A stretch of 64,000 bases of DNA, taken from Bradyrhizobium cajani. GTDB lineage: Bacteria; Pseudomonadota; Alphaproteobacteria; Rhizobiales; Xanthobacteraceae. This document shows positions 46,428-56,649 of this stretch, piece by piece. A program made the translations under genes and the position numbers. The stretch spans positions 62,001 through 126,000 of the forward strand of contig NZ_WQNE01000014.1 of the NCBI RefSeq assembly GCF_009759665.1, written 5' to 3'. Positions within the stretch are counted from its first letter, which is position 1; every line of letters starts with the position of its first letter. The notes beneath the pieces are model-generated. The model was not told the origin of the DNA, did no database searches, and worked only from the letters and a program-made list of their open reading frames with translations.

Positions 46428-47180
46428 TTAGGCAACCCCGGCGGGGTGGCTACGCTTTCGGCGCCGGAAATCGCGTGAGCGGCCCTTTGCCGCCGGCTTC
46501 GGAGCCAGCTCCGGCATTTCGGCCTGCACCTCGCGATAGCGAGCCAGCATCCGCTCGAAACTGGTGTTCAGCGTCACGGCGATGTCGGGGCGCTTTTCGA
46601 GGCCGGCCAGGATCGTCGCGGCGGCCTCGATGGTGGAGAGCCCATCCTTCCGCGGCTCCTTGCGCAAGCGTCCGTAGCGCGAGGGATGCGCCGGGTTGAG
46701 GATCACGCGCTGGCACTTGAGCATCCAGGGATTGCGCCACCACAGCGCCTTGGCCTGGCTCCAGGTGCCGTCGAGCAGCACCACGCCTTCGAGCTTGCCG
46801 AAGATGGCGCGCTGGTTGTCCGCGATCTCGCCCTTGCGGTTGAGCGCGACGATCTCGGCCTCGGCTTCGAGGTCGACCGCGCGTGCCGAGCCGAGATAGA
46901 GCACGGCCCAGTGCGAGGCGTTCTCGACCGGATGCCCCAGCGCCTTGGACAGGCTCGGCCAGGACAGGCCGACCCGCACGGTGGCATCTTCGAAATGCTT
47001 CGCCAGCAGCCGCGCGGTGCCGAGCGCCCTGTCCTGCTCCTGCGGATGCTGGAGGATCAGGAGCGCGAGCCGGTTTTCAATCGGTGTGACGCTGTCGCAG
47101 ATGCACAGCGGCATCGGCTTCTGGCAGTGCGGGCATTCGGGGATTGACTCGGCCGGTGCGGCGGCGGTGGGGTTCGACAT
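46428..47180 (-). CDS. DTW-domain tRNA aminocarboxypropyltransferase
   Basis: 250-residue enzyme of the DTW family (TapT/DTWD), which makes acp3U in tRNA from SAM. The defining motif reads DGTWSQAK, with the nearby RKEPRKDGLSTIEAAA. The N-terminus has a zinc-type cluster, CPHC...CIC. ATG 47180 is preferred to an upstream TTG extension. A basic Arg/Lys tail closes the protein. Solitary gene beside tRNA-Cys. Confidence 0.9.
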   Translation of the reverse strand: MSNPTAAAPAESIPECPHCQKPMPLCICDSVTPIENRLALLILQHPQEQDRALGTARLLAKHFEDATVRVGLSWPSLSKALGHPVENASHWAVLYLGSARAVDLEAEAEIVALNRKGEIADNQRAIFGKLEGVVLLDGTWSQAKALWWRNPWMLKCQRVILNPAHPSRYGRLRKEPRKDGLSTIEAAATILAGLEKRPDIAVTLNTSFERMLARYREVQAEMPELAPKPAAKGRSRDFRRRKRSHPAGVA

Positions 47181-47260
47181 GGCGGCCGCTATACGCTCGA
47201 AGCGGCGTCCCAACAAGCCGTCTGCTCAGGCTTGGCGGTCCGCTGTCCGATAGCCCCTTT

Positions 47261-47288
47261 TAAGAAAGGACCGCCCGAAGACGGTCCC
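47261..47288 (-). terminator. UUCG-loop intrinsic terminator
   Basis: On the minus strand GGGACCGTC, loop TTCG, GGCGGTCCT, then TTCTTA: nine-pair stem with two wobbles, a stable UUCG tetraloop and a short T run, 29 bases past the stop at 47317. A textbook rho-independent terminator. Confidence 0.85.
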
Positions 47289-47316
47289 TCGCGCTTCTAA
47301 TGCAGTGACCGCCCTG

Positions 47317-48762
47317 CTAGGCGGGTGTCCCGGCAGCGTCTGTCCAGTGTGCCGTCCCATTTGGGTCTACGCTGGCAACCCAAATGGGCTTTCCGAGACT
47401 GGTGTCATAGAATTGATCGCCGACGCTAAGGTCGAGAGTCGGACGGGGACTGCCCACGCCAGTCGCGAATGTATTGGTCTGCCCCATTCGAACGCGCCCG
47501 TTGTACGACGTGATCACTCCGGGCGTCCCGCTGTTGTCCAGAATGAGTTGCAACATAGGATTGCTATCTGGTCCGACCCGAGTTGTAATGTACAGGTGGG
47601 ACCCAAAGGACACGATCTGCGCTCCGTCGAGTTGGAATCGAAGTCTCTGGTTAATCTGATCGTAGATCACGGTATATCGCATCGAGTCAGGCACGGCACA
47701 TTGTACAATCGCCCCGGCAGCATGCGCTTTCCCTAGCGCAGGGACTGACAATGCATAGGGAGCGAGTTGGCCGCCCAGAGGCCCTATCGTGACGACTTCC
47801 TGGTTCGGTCCCGGATCGATCGTGACCGACATCGTACCGTTCGGGATGTAGTCCACGGTGGAAATTGTCGTGTCACCAATTGCCGCAGCGGCTGCGAGAG
47901 ATGTGACGATGTTAGTGGGGCCGAACTGGACCTGCGGAAACGAAACGGCAGGGCTGGCGCTGACGAGTCCGACGTCAACCTCGCCCATCTTGTTCAAGGC
48001 GCCGACAACCCGTCCGTAGTAGAAGTAGTTTCCGAGCGCCGCGAAATCGTTGTTGGCGGCAAATGGACTCGTTGGGAGGGTGCCGAGCTCGCTCGCGGGA
48101 TCGGTGCTGCCGTCGCTCACGGCCCAGGCGCGCTTGACCTTGGCTGTCAGGCCGGCCGTGTCGCCTTCGAAAAAGATTCCTGGCTCGAGAAAGCACAGAC
48201 CGCCGGCAAATCGGGACACCCGCGCGTCGCTCCACCCGAACACCTCGCCGTTGGGGCCGAAGACGACAAGACTGTTGCCACGAACGGCCATTTTCACGCG
48301 ATAGACGGTCAAACCATCATTCTTCATGGGCACTGTCCAGTTGCCCGCCGTGACCGGCTGGAGCGGTGCGCCTGGTCCCACCGCGTCTCCGAAACTGATA
48401 TTGAATCCGAGCGGCCCGAAGTTGAAATGCAGCATCCTGGTGAGTGTAAGGACCGCGTCATCCGCTGATATTGTCAGCGTCATCGCCGGCACCATCTGAG
48501 TGCCGCCCGACCACACGATATCACACCCCAGCTCGCTCACCGGCTTCGGCTGGATCGAGTAAAGGTAGCCAAGCTGGCGGTTGTCCTTGTTCGTTCCGGC
48601 GATCAGATAGTGATCAAGAATCCTGGGAGCGGTTGCCCCGGTGGTTTTCCAGGTGGCACCTGCGATCGGCGACTGCCCATCCATGACAACGGTGTTTGCG
48701 TAGCGTGTGAAGTCGTCATAGAGGGCGAGATAGGTATCGAAACTGGTTGCGAGCACGGTCAT
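47317..48762 (-). CDS. Orphan phage-tail/structural-like protein
   Basis: 481-residue protein of beta-rich composition. Residues ~330-400 read as an Ig- or SH3-like module (DTTISTVDYIPNGTMSVTI ... GKAHAAGAIV), and the C-terminus YDTSLGKPIWVASVDPNG..W matches the closing motif common in phage tail or tail-fibre proteins. There is no signal peptide and few Cys. AAGGAG lies nine bases before ATG 48762. No other phage genes are nearby and it has a private terminator, so it may be a domesticated or recently acquired gene. Exact role unknown. Confidence 0.6.
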   Translation of the reverse strand: MTVLATSFDTYLALYDDFTRYANTVVMDGQSPIAGATWKTTGATAPRILDHYLIAGTNKDNRQLGYLYSIQPKPVSELGCDIVWSGGTQMVPAMTLTISADDAVLTLTRMLHFNFGPLGFNISFGDAVGPGAPLQPVTAGNWTVPMKNDGLTVYRVKMAVRGNSLVVFGPNGEVFGWSDARVSRFAGGLCFLEPGIFFEGDTAGLTAKVKRAWAVSDGSTDPASELGTLPTSPFAANNDFAALGNYFYYGRVVGALNKMGEVDVGLVSASPAVSFPQVQFGPTNIVTSLAAAAAIGDTTISTVDYIPNGTMSVTIDPGPNQEVVTIGPLGGQLAPYALSVPALGKAHAAGAIVQCAVPDSMRYTVIYDQINQRLRFQLDGAQIVSFGSHLYITTRVGPDSNPMLQLILDNSGTPGVITSYNGRVRMGQTNTFATGVGSPRPTLDLSVGDQFYDTSLGKPIWVASVDPNGTAHWTDAAGTPA

Positions 48763-48964
48763 GGTTGTTTGCTCCTTTTTGCCTCGTTGTGCTGACTCAA
48801 GCGCAAGCAGCCGCACGCCTGCGAGCGCCGGCCGAGACAACCGCATCGAGGATGGAATGGACTTCTGTGGTAACGCGCCAGCTATACGCGGTCAGGTTGA
48901 CGGGCGTATGAAGACACTTATGCGGAGCTTGCGACACAGCGGCGCTGCGCCGTTGTGCACCTGT

Positions 48965-51900
48965 CTATTCCGCCGGCGCGCTCACTGGCCGCGGCTCCGA
49001 CCGCCGCCGCAGGCGGTCGATCAACAGGTAAATCACCGGCGTGGTGTAGAGCGTCAGGATCTGCGAGACGAACAGGCCGCCGATGATGGTGATGCCGAGC
49101 GGACGGCGCAGCTCGGTGCCGGGGCCGGTCGCGACCACCAGCGGGATGCCGGCGAACAGCGCCGCCATCGTCGTCATCAGGATGGGGCGGAAGCGCGCCT
49201 GGCAGGCCTCGAAGATCGCCTCCGCCGAAGACAGGCCGCGCTGGCGCTCGGCGTCGAGCGCGAAGTCGACCATCATGATGCCGTTCTTCTTGACGATGCC
49301 GATCAACAGGATGATGCCGACGAAGGCGATCACCGTCAGCGGCGTGTTGGTGAGCTGGAGCGCCAGCAGCGCGCCGAGGCCGGCCGAGGGCAGCGTCGAG
49401 ATGATCGTGAGCGGATGGGCGAGGCTCTCGTAGAGCACGCCGAGCACGATATACATCGCGACCAGCGCGGCGAGGATCAGCAGCGGCTGACGTCCACTGG
49501 TCCTGGCGAAATCGCCGGCGTTGCCGTCAAAACTGCCGCGGATGCCTTCCGGCATGTGCAACTCCTCGACCGCGCGCTGGATGTTCTGGGTGGCGGTCTG
49601 GAGCGGCACATCCGGCAACAAATTGAACGACACCGTGGTCGAAGGGAATGACTGCGAGTGATAGACGGCGAGCGCAGCCAGCCCGCGCGTCGCATGCACC
49701 ACCGCCGACAGCGGCACCTGCGCGTCGCCCGCGCCGGCGACATAGATGCGGTCGAGGTTGGACGGGTCGACCTGGAATTTCGGATCGATCTCCAGCACGA
49801 TCATGTACTGGTTGCGCTGGGTGTAGATGATCGAGATCTGCCGCTGCGAGAAGGCGTTGTTCAGCGCGTTGTCGATGTCCTGGACCCTGACGCCGAGGGC
49901 CGAGGCCTTCTGGCGGTCGATCGACAAAGTCAATTGAAGTCCGCCGGGATCGCGGTCGCTGGAGATGTCGGTGATGCCCTCGACGCTCTCCATGCGCTTG
50001 GCCACGATCGGGGCCCACTTCTGGAGCAGGCCGAGATCGGTGCTGGAGAGCGTGTACTGGTAGTCGGAATCGCTCTGCCGCCCGCCGGCGCGCACGTCCT
50101 GGGCGGCGAACATGAAGAGGCGGATGCCGGGCACCGGGTACAAGGCGCGCCGGAGGCGGTCGATCACGACCTGCGTCGAGACGTGGTCGCGCTGCTCCGG
50201 CGGCTTCAGGCTGATGAACATGGTGCCGCGGTTCGAAGTCGCCGCGCCCGGGCCCCCGCCTCCGCTGCCGACGGTCGAGCCGATGCCGGCCACGGCGGGA
50301 TCCTGCATCACGATGTCGGCGAGCCGCTGCTGGAGGCCCAGCATCGACTGGAACGAGATGTCGGCCGAGGCGCGCGTCGCGCCGATGACGAAGCCGGAAT
50401 CGTCGGTCGGGAAATAACCCTTGGGCACCTTGATGTAGAGAGTCACCGTGAGGGCGATGGTGGCGAAGAACACCAGCAGCGTCAGCAGCGGATATTCCAG
50501 TACGGTGCGCAAGCTGCGGGCGTAGAAGGCAACGATGCGCGACAGCGAGCCCTCGATCAGGCGATCGAACAGCGTCGCTGTCCCCGAGGTGGTCTGCCGG
50601 ATGTAATGGGCGCAGATCATCGGCGTCACCGTCAGCGACACCAGCGTCGAGACCAGAATCGCGAAGGTCAGCGTCAGCGAGAATTCGCGCAGGAGGCGGC
50701 CGACGACGCCGTCCATGAAGATCAGCGGCGTGAACGCCGCGATCAGCGACAGGCTGATCGAGACCACGGTGAAGCCGATCTGCTTTGCGCCTTCCTGCGC
50801 CGCCTGGAACGGCCGCATGCCGTGCTCGAGATTGCGGAACATGTTCTCGATCATGACGATGGCGTCGTCGACCACGAAGCCGACCGAGATCGCCAGCGCC
50901 ATCAGCGACAGATTGTCGATCGAGAAGCCCGCGACCCACATGCCGGCGCAGGTCCCGGCCAGCGCCAGCGGCACCGAGATGCCGGCCGCGATCGTCGGTG
51001 TGAGGCGTCGCAGGAAAACGAACACCACGATCATGACCAGCACCGCGGTCGCCAGCAGCGTCCACTGCATGTCGAGCACGCTGGCGCGGATCGTGCCGGT
51101 GCGGTCAACCAGGGTGGAAATCTCGACGCCGGCCGGAATCCACTGCTTCAGCGCCGGGATCAGCGCCTTCACCCGGTCCACCGTGTCGATGACGTTGGCA
51201 TCGCCCTGCTTGGTGATCTGGATCAGCACCGCCGGCTGCTTGTTGAACCAGGCGATCGAGCGGGCATTGCGGACGGAATCTTCGATGTCGGCAACGTCGG
51301 AGAGCCGCACGAAATTGCCGTTCGAGCTCTTGATGACGATGTCGCGGAACTCTTTCGCCGTGCGCATCTGCTTGTTCAGCGACAGCGTCTCGCTCTGGCG
51401 CTCGCCGTTGAAGATGCCGACCGGGCCGAGCGGGTTGGCGTTGATGATCGCGGTCCGCACGTCGTCGGTAGCGATGCCGGCGTTGGAAAGCGCCACGGGA
51501 TTGAGCTGTACCCGCACGGCTGGCTGGTCGGCGCCGGACACGGTCACATCGCCGACGCCCGGCACCTGCGAGATGCGCTGCGCCAGCACCGTATCGGCGA
51601 CGTCGTAGATCGCGCTGGCGGACAGCGTCTTCGAGGTCAGTGCCAGCACGAACACAGGGGCGCCGGCGGTGTTCGCCTTGCGGAAGCGCGGCAGCGTCGG
51701 CAGGTCGCTCGGCAGGTCGACCAGCGAGGCGTTGATGGCGGCCTGCACGTCGCGGGCGGCCTTGTCGATGTTGCGGCCGATGTCGAACTGGAGCTGGATG
51801 TTGGTTGTGCCGAGCGAACTCGTGGACGTGATCTGGTTGATGCCGGCGATCTCGCCGAGCCGCCGCTCCAGCGGCGAGGCCACCGTCGCCGCCATCACGG

Positions 51901-52072
51901 ACGGATCGGCGCCCGGCCGGCTGGCGGACACGAAGATGGCGGGGAAGTCGACATTCGGGACCGAGGCGACGGGAAGGAACTCGTAGGCGACGACACCCAG
52001 CAGGAACAACCCGATCGACAGCAGCGTGGTCGCGACCGGGCGGCGGATGAAGGGCTCCGAGATCGATGCCAT
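48965..52072 (-). CDS. mdtC: RND efflux permease, MdtC-like
   Basis: 1035-residue inner-membrane drug/proton antiporter of the hydrophobe/amphiphile RND family. Opening ISEPFIRRPVATTLLSIG, two large periplasmic loops and twelve membrane spans; TM4 has the proton-relay pattern GFVVDDAIVMIENM. ATG at 52072 overlaps the MdtB-like stop. With the preceding gene it would form an MdtB2C-type heterotrimer. Confidence 0.93.
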   Translation of the reverse strand: MASISEPFIRRPVATTLLSIGLFLLGVVAYEFLPVASVPNVDFPAIFVSASRPGADPSVMAATVASPLERRLGEIAGINQITSTSSLGTTNIQLQFDIGRNIDKAARDVQAAINASLVDLPSDLPTLPRFRKANTAGAPVFVLALTSKTLSASAIYDVADTVLAQRISQVPGVGDVTVSGADQPAVRVQLNPVALSNAGIATDDVRTAIINANPLGPVGIFNGERQSETLSLNKQMRTAKEFRDIVIKSSNGNFVRLSDVADIEDSVRNARSIAWFNKQPAVLIQITKQGDANVIDTVDRVKALIPALKQWIPAGVEISTLVDRTGTIRASVLDMQWTLLATAVLVMIVVFVFLRRLTPTIAAGISVPLALAGTCAGMWVAGFSIDNLSLMALAISVGFVVDDAIVMIENMFRNLEHGMRPFQAAQEGAKQIGFTVVSISLSLIAAFTPLIFMDGVVGRLLREFSLTLTFAILVSTLVSLTVTPMICAHYIRQTTSGTATLFDRLIEGSLSRIVAFYARSLRTVLEYPLLTLLVFFATIALTVTLYIKVPKGYFPTDDSGFVIGATRASADISFQSMLGLQQRLADIVMQDPAVAGIGSTVGSGGGGPGAATSNRGTMFISLKPPEQRDHVSTQVVIDRLRRALYPVPGIRLFMFAAQDVRAGGRQSDSDYQYTLSSTDLGLLQKWAPIVAKRMESVEGITDISSDRDPGGLQLTLSIDRQKASALGVRVQDIDNALNNAFSQRQISIIYTQRNQYMIVLEIDPKFQVDPSNLDRIYVAGAGDAQVPLSAVVHATRGLAALAVYHSQSFPSTTVSFNLLPDVPLQTATQNIQRAVEELHMPEGIRGSFDGNAGDFARTSGRQPLLILAALVAMYIVLGVLYESLAHPLTIISTLPSAGLGALLALQLTNTPLTVIAFVGIILLIGIVKKNGIMMVDFALDAERQRGLSSAEAIFEACQARFRPILMTTMAALFAGIPLVVATGPGTELRRPLGITIIGGLFVSQILTLYTTPVIYLLIDRLRRRSEPRPVSAPAE

Positions 52073-55000
52073 CACTGCATCCCCTCGGTCGCGCCGGCGA
52101 CCGGCGGGCCGCCGGATTCGGCCGGCGGCAGCGCCTGCTCGAGGCGGCGGTTGATGCGATCGAGCGCGAGGTAGATCACCGGCGTGGTGTAGAGCGTCAG
52201 CAGCTGGCTGAGCAGCAGGCCGCCGATGATGGAGATGCCGAGCGGAAAGCGCAGCTCGGCGCCGGTGCCGCTCTCGATCGCGAGCGGCAGCGCGCCGAAC
52301 AGCGCCGCCAGCGTCGTCATCATGATCGGGCGGAAGCGCAGCAAACAGGCCTGCACGATCGCCTCGTTCGGCGACATCCCCTGCCCGCGCTCGGCCTCGA
52401 GCGCGAAGTCGATCATCATGATCGCGTTCTTCTTGACGATGCCCATCAACAGGATGATGCCGATCAGGCCGATCACCGAGAGGTCCTGCCCGCACAGCAC
52501 CAGCGCCAGGATGGCGCCGACGCCGGCCGAAGGCAGCGTCGAGAGGATCGTGATCGGATGGATGTAGCTCTCATAGAGCACGCCCAGCACGATGTAGATC
52601 GTGATCACGGCGGCGAGCAGCAGCCAGGGCTGGCCGGCGAGCGCCTTGGCGAATTCGGCGGCATCACCGGCATAGACGCCGACGATGCTGTTGGGCATGC
52701 CGATCCGGGTCTCGATCGTCTTCACGGCCTCGACGGCATCGCCGAGCGCCGCGCCTGGCGCGAGATTGAAGCTGAGCGACACGGACGGGAATTGCGCCTG
52801 GTGCGAAATCGCGAGCGGCGCGGTGGTGCGCGTCAATGTCGCCACGGCCGATAGCGGCACCTGGGCGCCTGGCGCCCCCACCGTGGCGCTCGCGGCGCCC
52901 GGCAGATAGAGCTTTGACAGGATCGAGGGATCGCGCTGGTACATCGGCAAGGCTTCCAGCACCACGCGGTACTGGTTGGCCTGGCCATAGATGGTCGAGA
53001 TCTGCCGCTGTGCGAATGCGTCATTCAGCGTGTCGGTGATTCCTTGCAGGCTCACGCCGAGCTGGCCTGCACGGGTGCGGTCGACCGTGAGCTGCGCCCG
53101 CAGGCCGCCCTCCTGCGCTTCCGAGGAGACATCGCGGAACAGCGGATCGCGGCGCATCTCCGCAACCAGCTTGCCCGCCCATTCCGACACCAGCGTCGCA
53201 TCGGTTCCGGTCAGCGTGTACTGGTATTGCGAGCGGCTCGACTGCGTCGAGATCTGCACGTCCTGCACCGGCTGGAAATAGACGGTCATGCCGGGGATGC
53301 GGGCCACCCTCTCTTTCAGCCGGGTCACGACGACGCTGACGTCGTCGCGCCGCTCGCCGCGCGGCTTCAGCGTCATGACGAGACGGCCGACATTGGTGGT
53401 CGGGTTGACCGAACCGGCACCGATCACGGAGACGACGCCGACCACGTCGGGATCGGCCTTGATGGCGTCGGCGGCCTCGGCCTGCCTCTTCTGCATCTCC
53501 GCGAACGATACGTCCGGTCCTGCCTCCGTCACCGCCGTGATCGAGGCGGTATCCTGGAGCGGCAGGAAGCCTTTTGGCGCGACGACATAGAGGACGAGTG
53601 TCGCAACCAGGGTGGCGAAGGTCACGACCAGCGTGGCGCGCTGGCGCTCGAGCACCCAGAGCAGCGTGCGGTGATAGAATTCGACGGTACGGTCGATGAA
53701 GCGGCTGATCGCAGCCAATCCCGGCACCGCCAGTTCCTCATGCGCGTGCTTGAGCAGGCGCGAGCACATCATCGGCGTCAGCGTCAGCGAGACCACGGCG
53801 GAGGTCACAACCGCGATGGTCAGCGTCAGCGCGAATTCGCGGAACATGCGCCCGACGAGCCCCGACATGAACAGCAGCGGGATGAACACCGCGATCAGCG
53901 ACACCGTCAGCGAGATCACGGTGAAGCCGATTTCACTGGCGCCCTTCAGCGAGGCCTCCATGGCACTCTCGCCGTTCTCCATGTGGCGGACGATGTTCTC
54001 GATCATGACGATGGCGTCGTCGACGACGAAGCCGGTGCCGATGGTCAGCGCCATCAGCGACAGATTGTCGAGGCTGAAGCCGGCAAAATACATGATGCCG
54101 AAGCTCGTGATCAGCGACAGCGGCAGCGCGACGCCGGCGATCAGCGTGGCCCGCAGCGAACGCAGGAACAACAGCACCACCAGCGTCACCAGCACGACGC
54201 TGAGGATCAGCGTGAATTGCACGTCGCGCACCGAAGCGCGGATGGTGACGGTGCGGTCGGAGACGATGGTGAGGTTCACGCCGGCCGGAATCGCGCGCTG
54301 GACCTTGGGGATTTCGGCGCGGATCTGGCTGACGACGTCGATGACATTGGCGCCGGGCTGGCGCTGGATGTCGATGATGACCGCGGGCGTGCCCTGGTAC
54401 CAGCCGCCGGTGCGGTCGTTCTCGAGGCCATCGACGATCTGCGCGACGTCGGCGATCGTGACCGGCGAGCCATTCCGGTAGGCGATGATGACAGGCTTGT
54501 AGGCGTCGGCGGCGGCGATCTGATCGTTGGCGGCGATGATGTAGGATTGCTGCGCGCCGTCGAGCGAGCCCTTCGGGCCGGAGACGTTGGCATTGGCGAT
54601 CGCGGTGCGCAGATCCTCCATGGCGATGCCATAGGCGGCCAGCCGCGCCAGATCGGCCTGGATGCGCACCGCCGGCTTGAGTCCGCCGAGGACGGAGACC
54701 CGCCCCACCCCGGAGATCTGGCTCAGCCGCTGCGCCAGGATGGTGTCGGCGATGTCGCTCATCGCCCGTAGCGAGATCGTGTCCGAGCGCAGCGCCAGCG
54801 TCATCACCGGCGCATCCGCCGGGTTCACCTTGGCGTAGGTCGGCGGGTAAGGCAGCGTCTTGGGCAGCACGCCGGCCGCGGCGTTGATCGCGGCCTGCAC
54901 GTCCTGCGTCGCGCCGTCGATGTCACGGTTGAGATCGAACTGGAGCGAGATCTGGCTGACGCCGAACGAGCTCGTCGAGTTCATCGCCGACAGCGATGGG

Positions 55001-55221
55001 ATCTGCCCGAGCTGCCGCTCCAGCGGCGCGGTGATCAGCGAGGCGATCACGTCGGGGCTCGCGCCGGGAAGCTGCGTCGTCACCTGCACGGTCGGGAAAT
55101 CGACCTGCGGCAGCGCCGAGACCGGCAGCGCGAAATAGCCGAGCGCACCGCCGATCAGGAGCGCGATGCCGAGCAGCGATGTCGCGATCGGCCGTCGGAT
55201 GAAGGGTTCGGAGACACCCAT
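52072..55221 (-). CDS. mdtB: RND efflux permease, MdtB-like
   Basis: 1049-residue partner pump: VSEPFIRRPIATSLLG start, TM4 GFVVDDAIVMIENIV, twelve spans and two periplasmic loops. It begins 36 bases after the adaptor gene. Two different RND subunits in one operon is the MdtABC arrangement. Confidence 0.94.
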   Translation of the reverse strand: MGVSEPFIRRPIATSLLGIALLIGGALGYFALPVSALPQVDFPTVQVTTQLPGASPDVIASLITAPLERQLGQIPSLSAMNSTSSFGVSQISLQFDLNRDIDGATQDVQAAINAAAGVLPKTLPYPPTYAKVNPADAPVMTLALRSDTISLRAMSDIADTILAQRLSQISGVGRVSVLGGLKPAVRIQADLARLAAYGIAMEDLRTAIANANVSGPKGSLDGAQQSYIIAANDQIAAADAYKPVIIAYRNGSPVTIADVAQIVDGLENDRTGGWYQGTPAVIIDIQRQPGANVIDVVSQIRAEIPKVQRAIPAGVNLTIVSDRTVTIRASVRDVQFTLILSVVLVTLVVLLFLRSLRATLIAGVALPLSLITSFGIMYFAGFSLDNLSLMALTIGTGFVVDDAIVMIENIVRHMENGESAMEASLKGASEIGFTVISLTVSLIAVFIPLLFMSGLVGRMFREFALTLTIAVVTSAVVSLTLTPMMCSRLLKHAHEELAVPGLAAISRFIDRTVEFYHRTLLWVLERQRATLVVTFATLVATLVLYVVAPKGFLPLQDTASITAVTEAGPDVSFAEMQKRQAEAADAIKADPDVVGVVSVIGAGSVNPTTNVGRLVMTLKPRGERRDDVSVVVTRLKERVARIPGMTVYFQPVQDVQISTQSSRSQYQYTLTGTDATLVSEWAGKLVAEMRRDPLFRDVSSEAQEGGLRAQLTVDRTRAGQLGVSLQGITDTLNDAFAQRQISTIYGQANQYRVVLEALPMYQRDPSILSKLYLPGAASATVGAPGAQVPLSAVATLTRTTAPLAISHQAQFPSVSLSFNLAPGAALGDAVEAVKTIETRIGMPNSIVGVYAGDAAEFAKALAGQPWLLLAAVITIYIVLGVLYESYIHPITILSTLPSAGVGAILALVLCGQDLSVIGLIGIILLMGIVKKNAIMMIDFALEAERGQGMSPNEAIVQACLLRFRPIMMTTLAALFGALPLAIESGTGAELRFPLGISIIGGLLLSQLLTLYTTPVIYLALDRINRRLEQALPPAESGGPPVAGATEGMQ

Positions 55222-55257
55222 GTTCTGCGCCTGCCGCTTAAGCGGCTGTTGTCGGGA

Positions 55258-56649
55258 TCATGGCTGCTTGGCTCCACTTCCCGCTGCCCCCGGCCCCGGT
55301 GCCGGCCCGGTCTGCCCCTTCTGGTCGCCTTCGCTGCTCTTGCGCTTGGCGCGGAACTCGCCGTCCTTGCCTTGTTCGTCCTTCTGGCCCTCTTTCGCGC
55401 CATCCTTCTTCTGGGCGTCAGGCCCGCGCGAGCGCTTGCGCGGCGCGAGATCGGCCGAGGGAGTCTGGTCGTCGCGGCCGACGATCACCTTCGAGCCGTC
55501 GGACAGATTGGCAAAGCCCGTGGTGACGACCCGGTCGTTCGGCGACAGGCCCGAGGCGATCACCGCGTCATGCTCGTTCTGCTGCGTCACCGTCACGGGC
55601 TTGGCCGAGACGACGTTGTCCTCGCCGATGACGTAGCTGAAGGTCCCGATCGGACCACGCTGCACCGCCGATGTCGGCACCACCAGGGCCTGGATCAAGG
55701 TCTCGACCTTGAGGCGGACGTTGACGAACTGGCCCGGCCAGAGCTGGTAATTGGCATTGGGAAACTCGGCCTTGAGCTTGAGCGTGCCGGTGGTCTGGTC
55801 GACCTGGTTGTCGATGCCGGTGAGCTTGCCGGTGTCGATCACGGTGATGCCGTCATTGCCGAACACGTCGACCGCCAGCGCACCCTTCGCTGCCGCGGCG
55901 TTGACGCGCATGATCTGCTGCTGCGGCAAGCTGAACCACACCGCGATCGGCTGCAATTGCGTGATCACCACGAGGCCCGTGGTGTCGGAGGCGTGGATGA
56001 TGTTGCCCTGGTCGACCTGGCGCAGACCGACGCGGCCCGAGATCGGCGCCACGATCTTGGTGTAGCTCAGCGTCGCCGCGGCGTTATCGATCGCGGCCTG
56101 GTCCGCCTTCACCAGCGCCTCGGTCTGTGCGACCAGCGCGCGCTGGGTGTCGGCCTGCTGCTTGGAGCCGGCATTGGAGGCGGCAAGCTGCTCGTAGCGG
56201 GTGAGGTCAATGCGCTGGTTGGCGAGCTGGGCCTGGTCCTGCGCCTTTTTGGCCACGGCCTGGTCGTACTGCGCCTGGTAGATCGCCGGATCGATTTCGC
56301 CGAGCACGTCGCCCTTCTTGACGTCCTGGCCTTCGGTGAAGTTGACCGCGATCAGCTTGCCGTCGACCTGCGAGCGCACGGTCACGGTGTTGAGCGCGCG
56401 GATCGCGCCGACGCCGTCGAGATAGACCGGCACGTCCTGGATGCGCGGGGTCGCCGCGAGCACCGGGACCGGCAGGTCGGGCCGCTGGTTGCGGTTGTTG
56501 GCCTGCTGTTGATGCATCACGGTCCAGCCGAGATAACCGAGGCCGCCGAGGATCGCGAGCGTGATCAGCGTCATGACGAAGCCGCGGCCGCGCGACTTCT
56601 TCGCGCCGGCCTCCTTCGCATCAGCCTTGGTATCCGGCTTAAAGAGCAT
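55258..56649 (-). CDS. mdtA: RND periplasmic adaptor, MdtA-like
   Basis: 463-residue membrane-fusion protein: one N-terminal anchor (MTLITLAILGGLGYLGW), lipoyl half-motifs, alpha hairpin (residues ~130-200), beta barrel. Residues ~400 onward form an extra charged Lys/Asp/Glu/Gly-rich tail of ~60 residues not needed by the family. Start overlaps the outer-membrane gene's end by 11 bases. It joins the pump to the channel. Confidence 0.93.
   Translation of the reverse strand: MLFKPDTKADAKEAGAKKSRGRGFVMTLITLAILGGLGYLGWTVMHQQQANNRNQRPDLPVPVLAATPRIQDVPVYLDGVGAIRALNTVTVRSQVDGKLIAVNFTEGQDVKKGDVLGEIDPAIYQAQYDQAVAKKAQDQAQLANQRIDLTRYEQLAASNAGSKQQADTQRALVAQTEALVKADQAAIDNAAATLSYTKIVAPISGRVGLRQVDQGNIIHASDTTGLVVITQLQPIAVWFSLPQQQIMRVNAAAAKGALAVDVFGNDGITVIDTGKLTGIDNQVDQTTGTLKLKAEFPNANYQLWPGQFVNVRLKVETLIQALVVPTSAVQRGPIGTFSYVIGEDNVVSAKPVTVTQQNEHDAVIASGLSPNDRVVTTGFANLSDGSKVIVGRDDQTPSADLAPRKRSRGPDAQKKDGAKEGQKDEQGKDGEFRAKRKSSEGDQKGQTGPAPGPGAAGSGAKQP

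Noticed and set aside
49658..52174. An 838-codon plus-strand frame
   Set aside because: Antisense to the two RND pumps and very rich in Arg, His, Asp and Gln.
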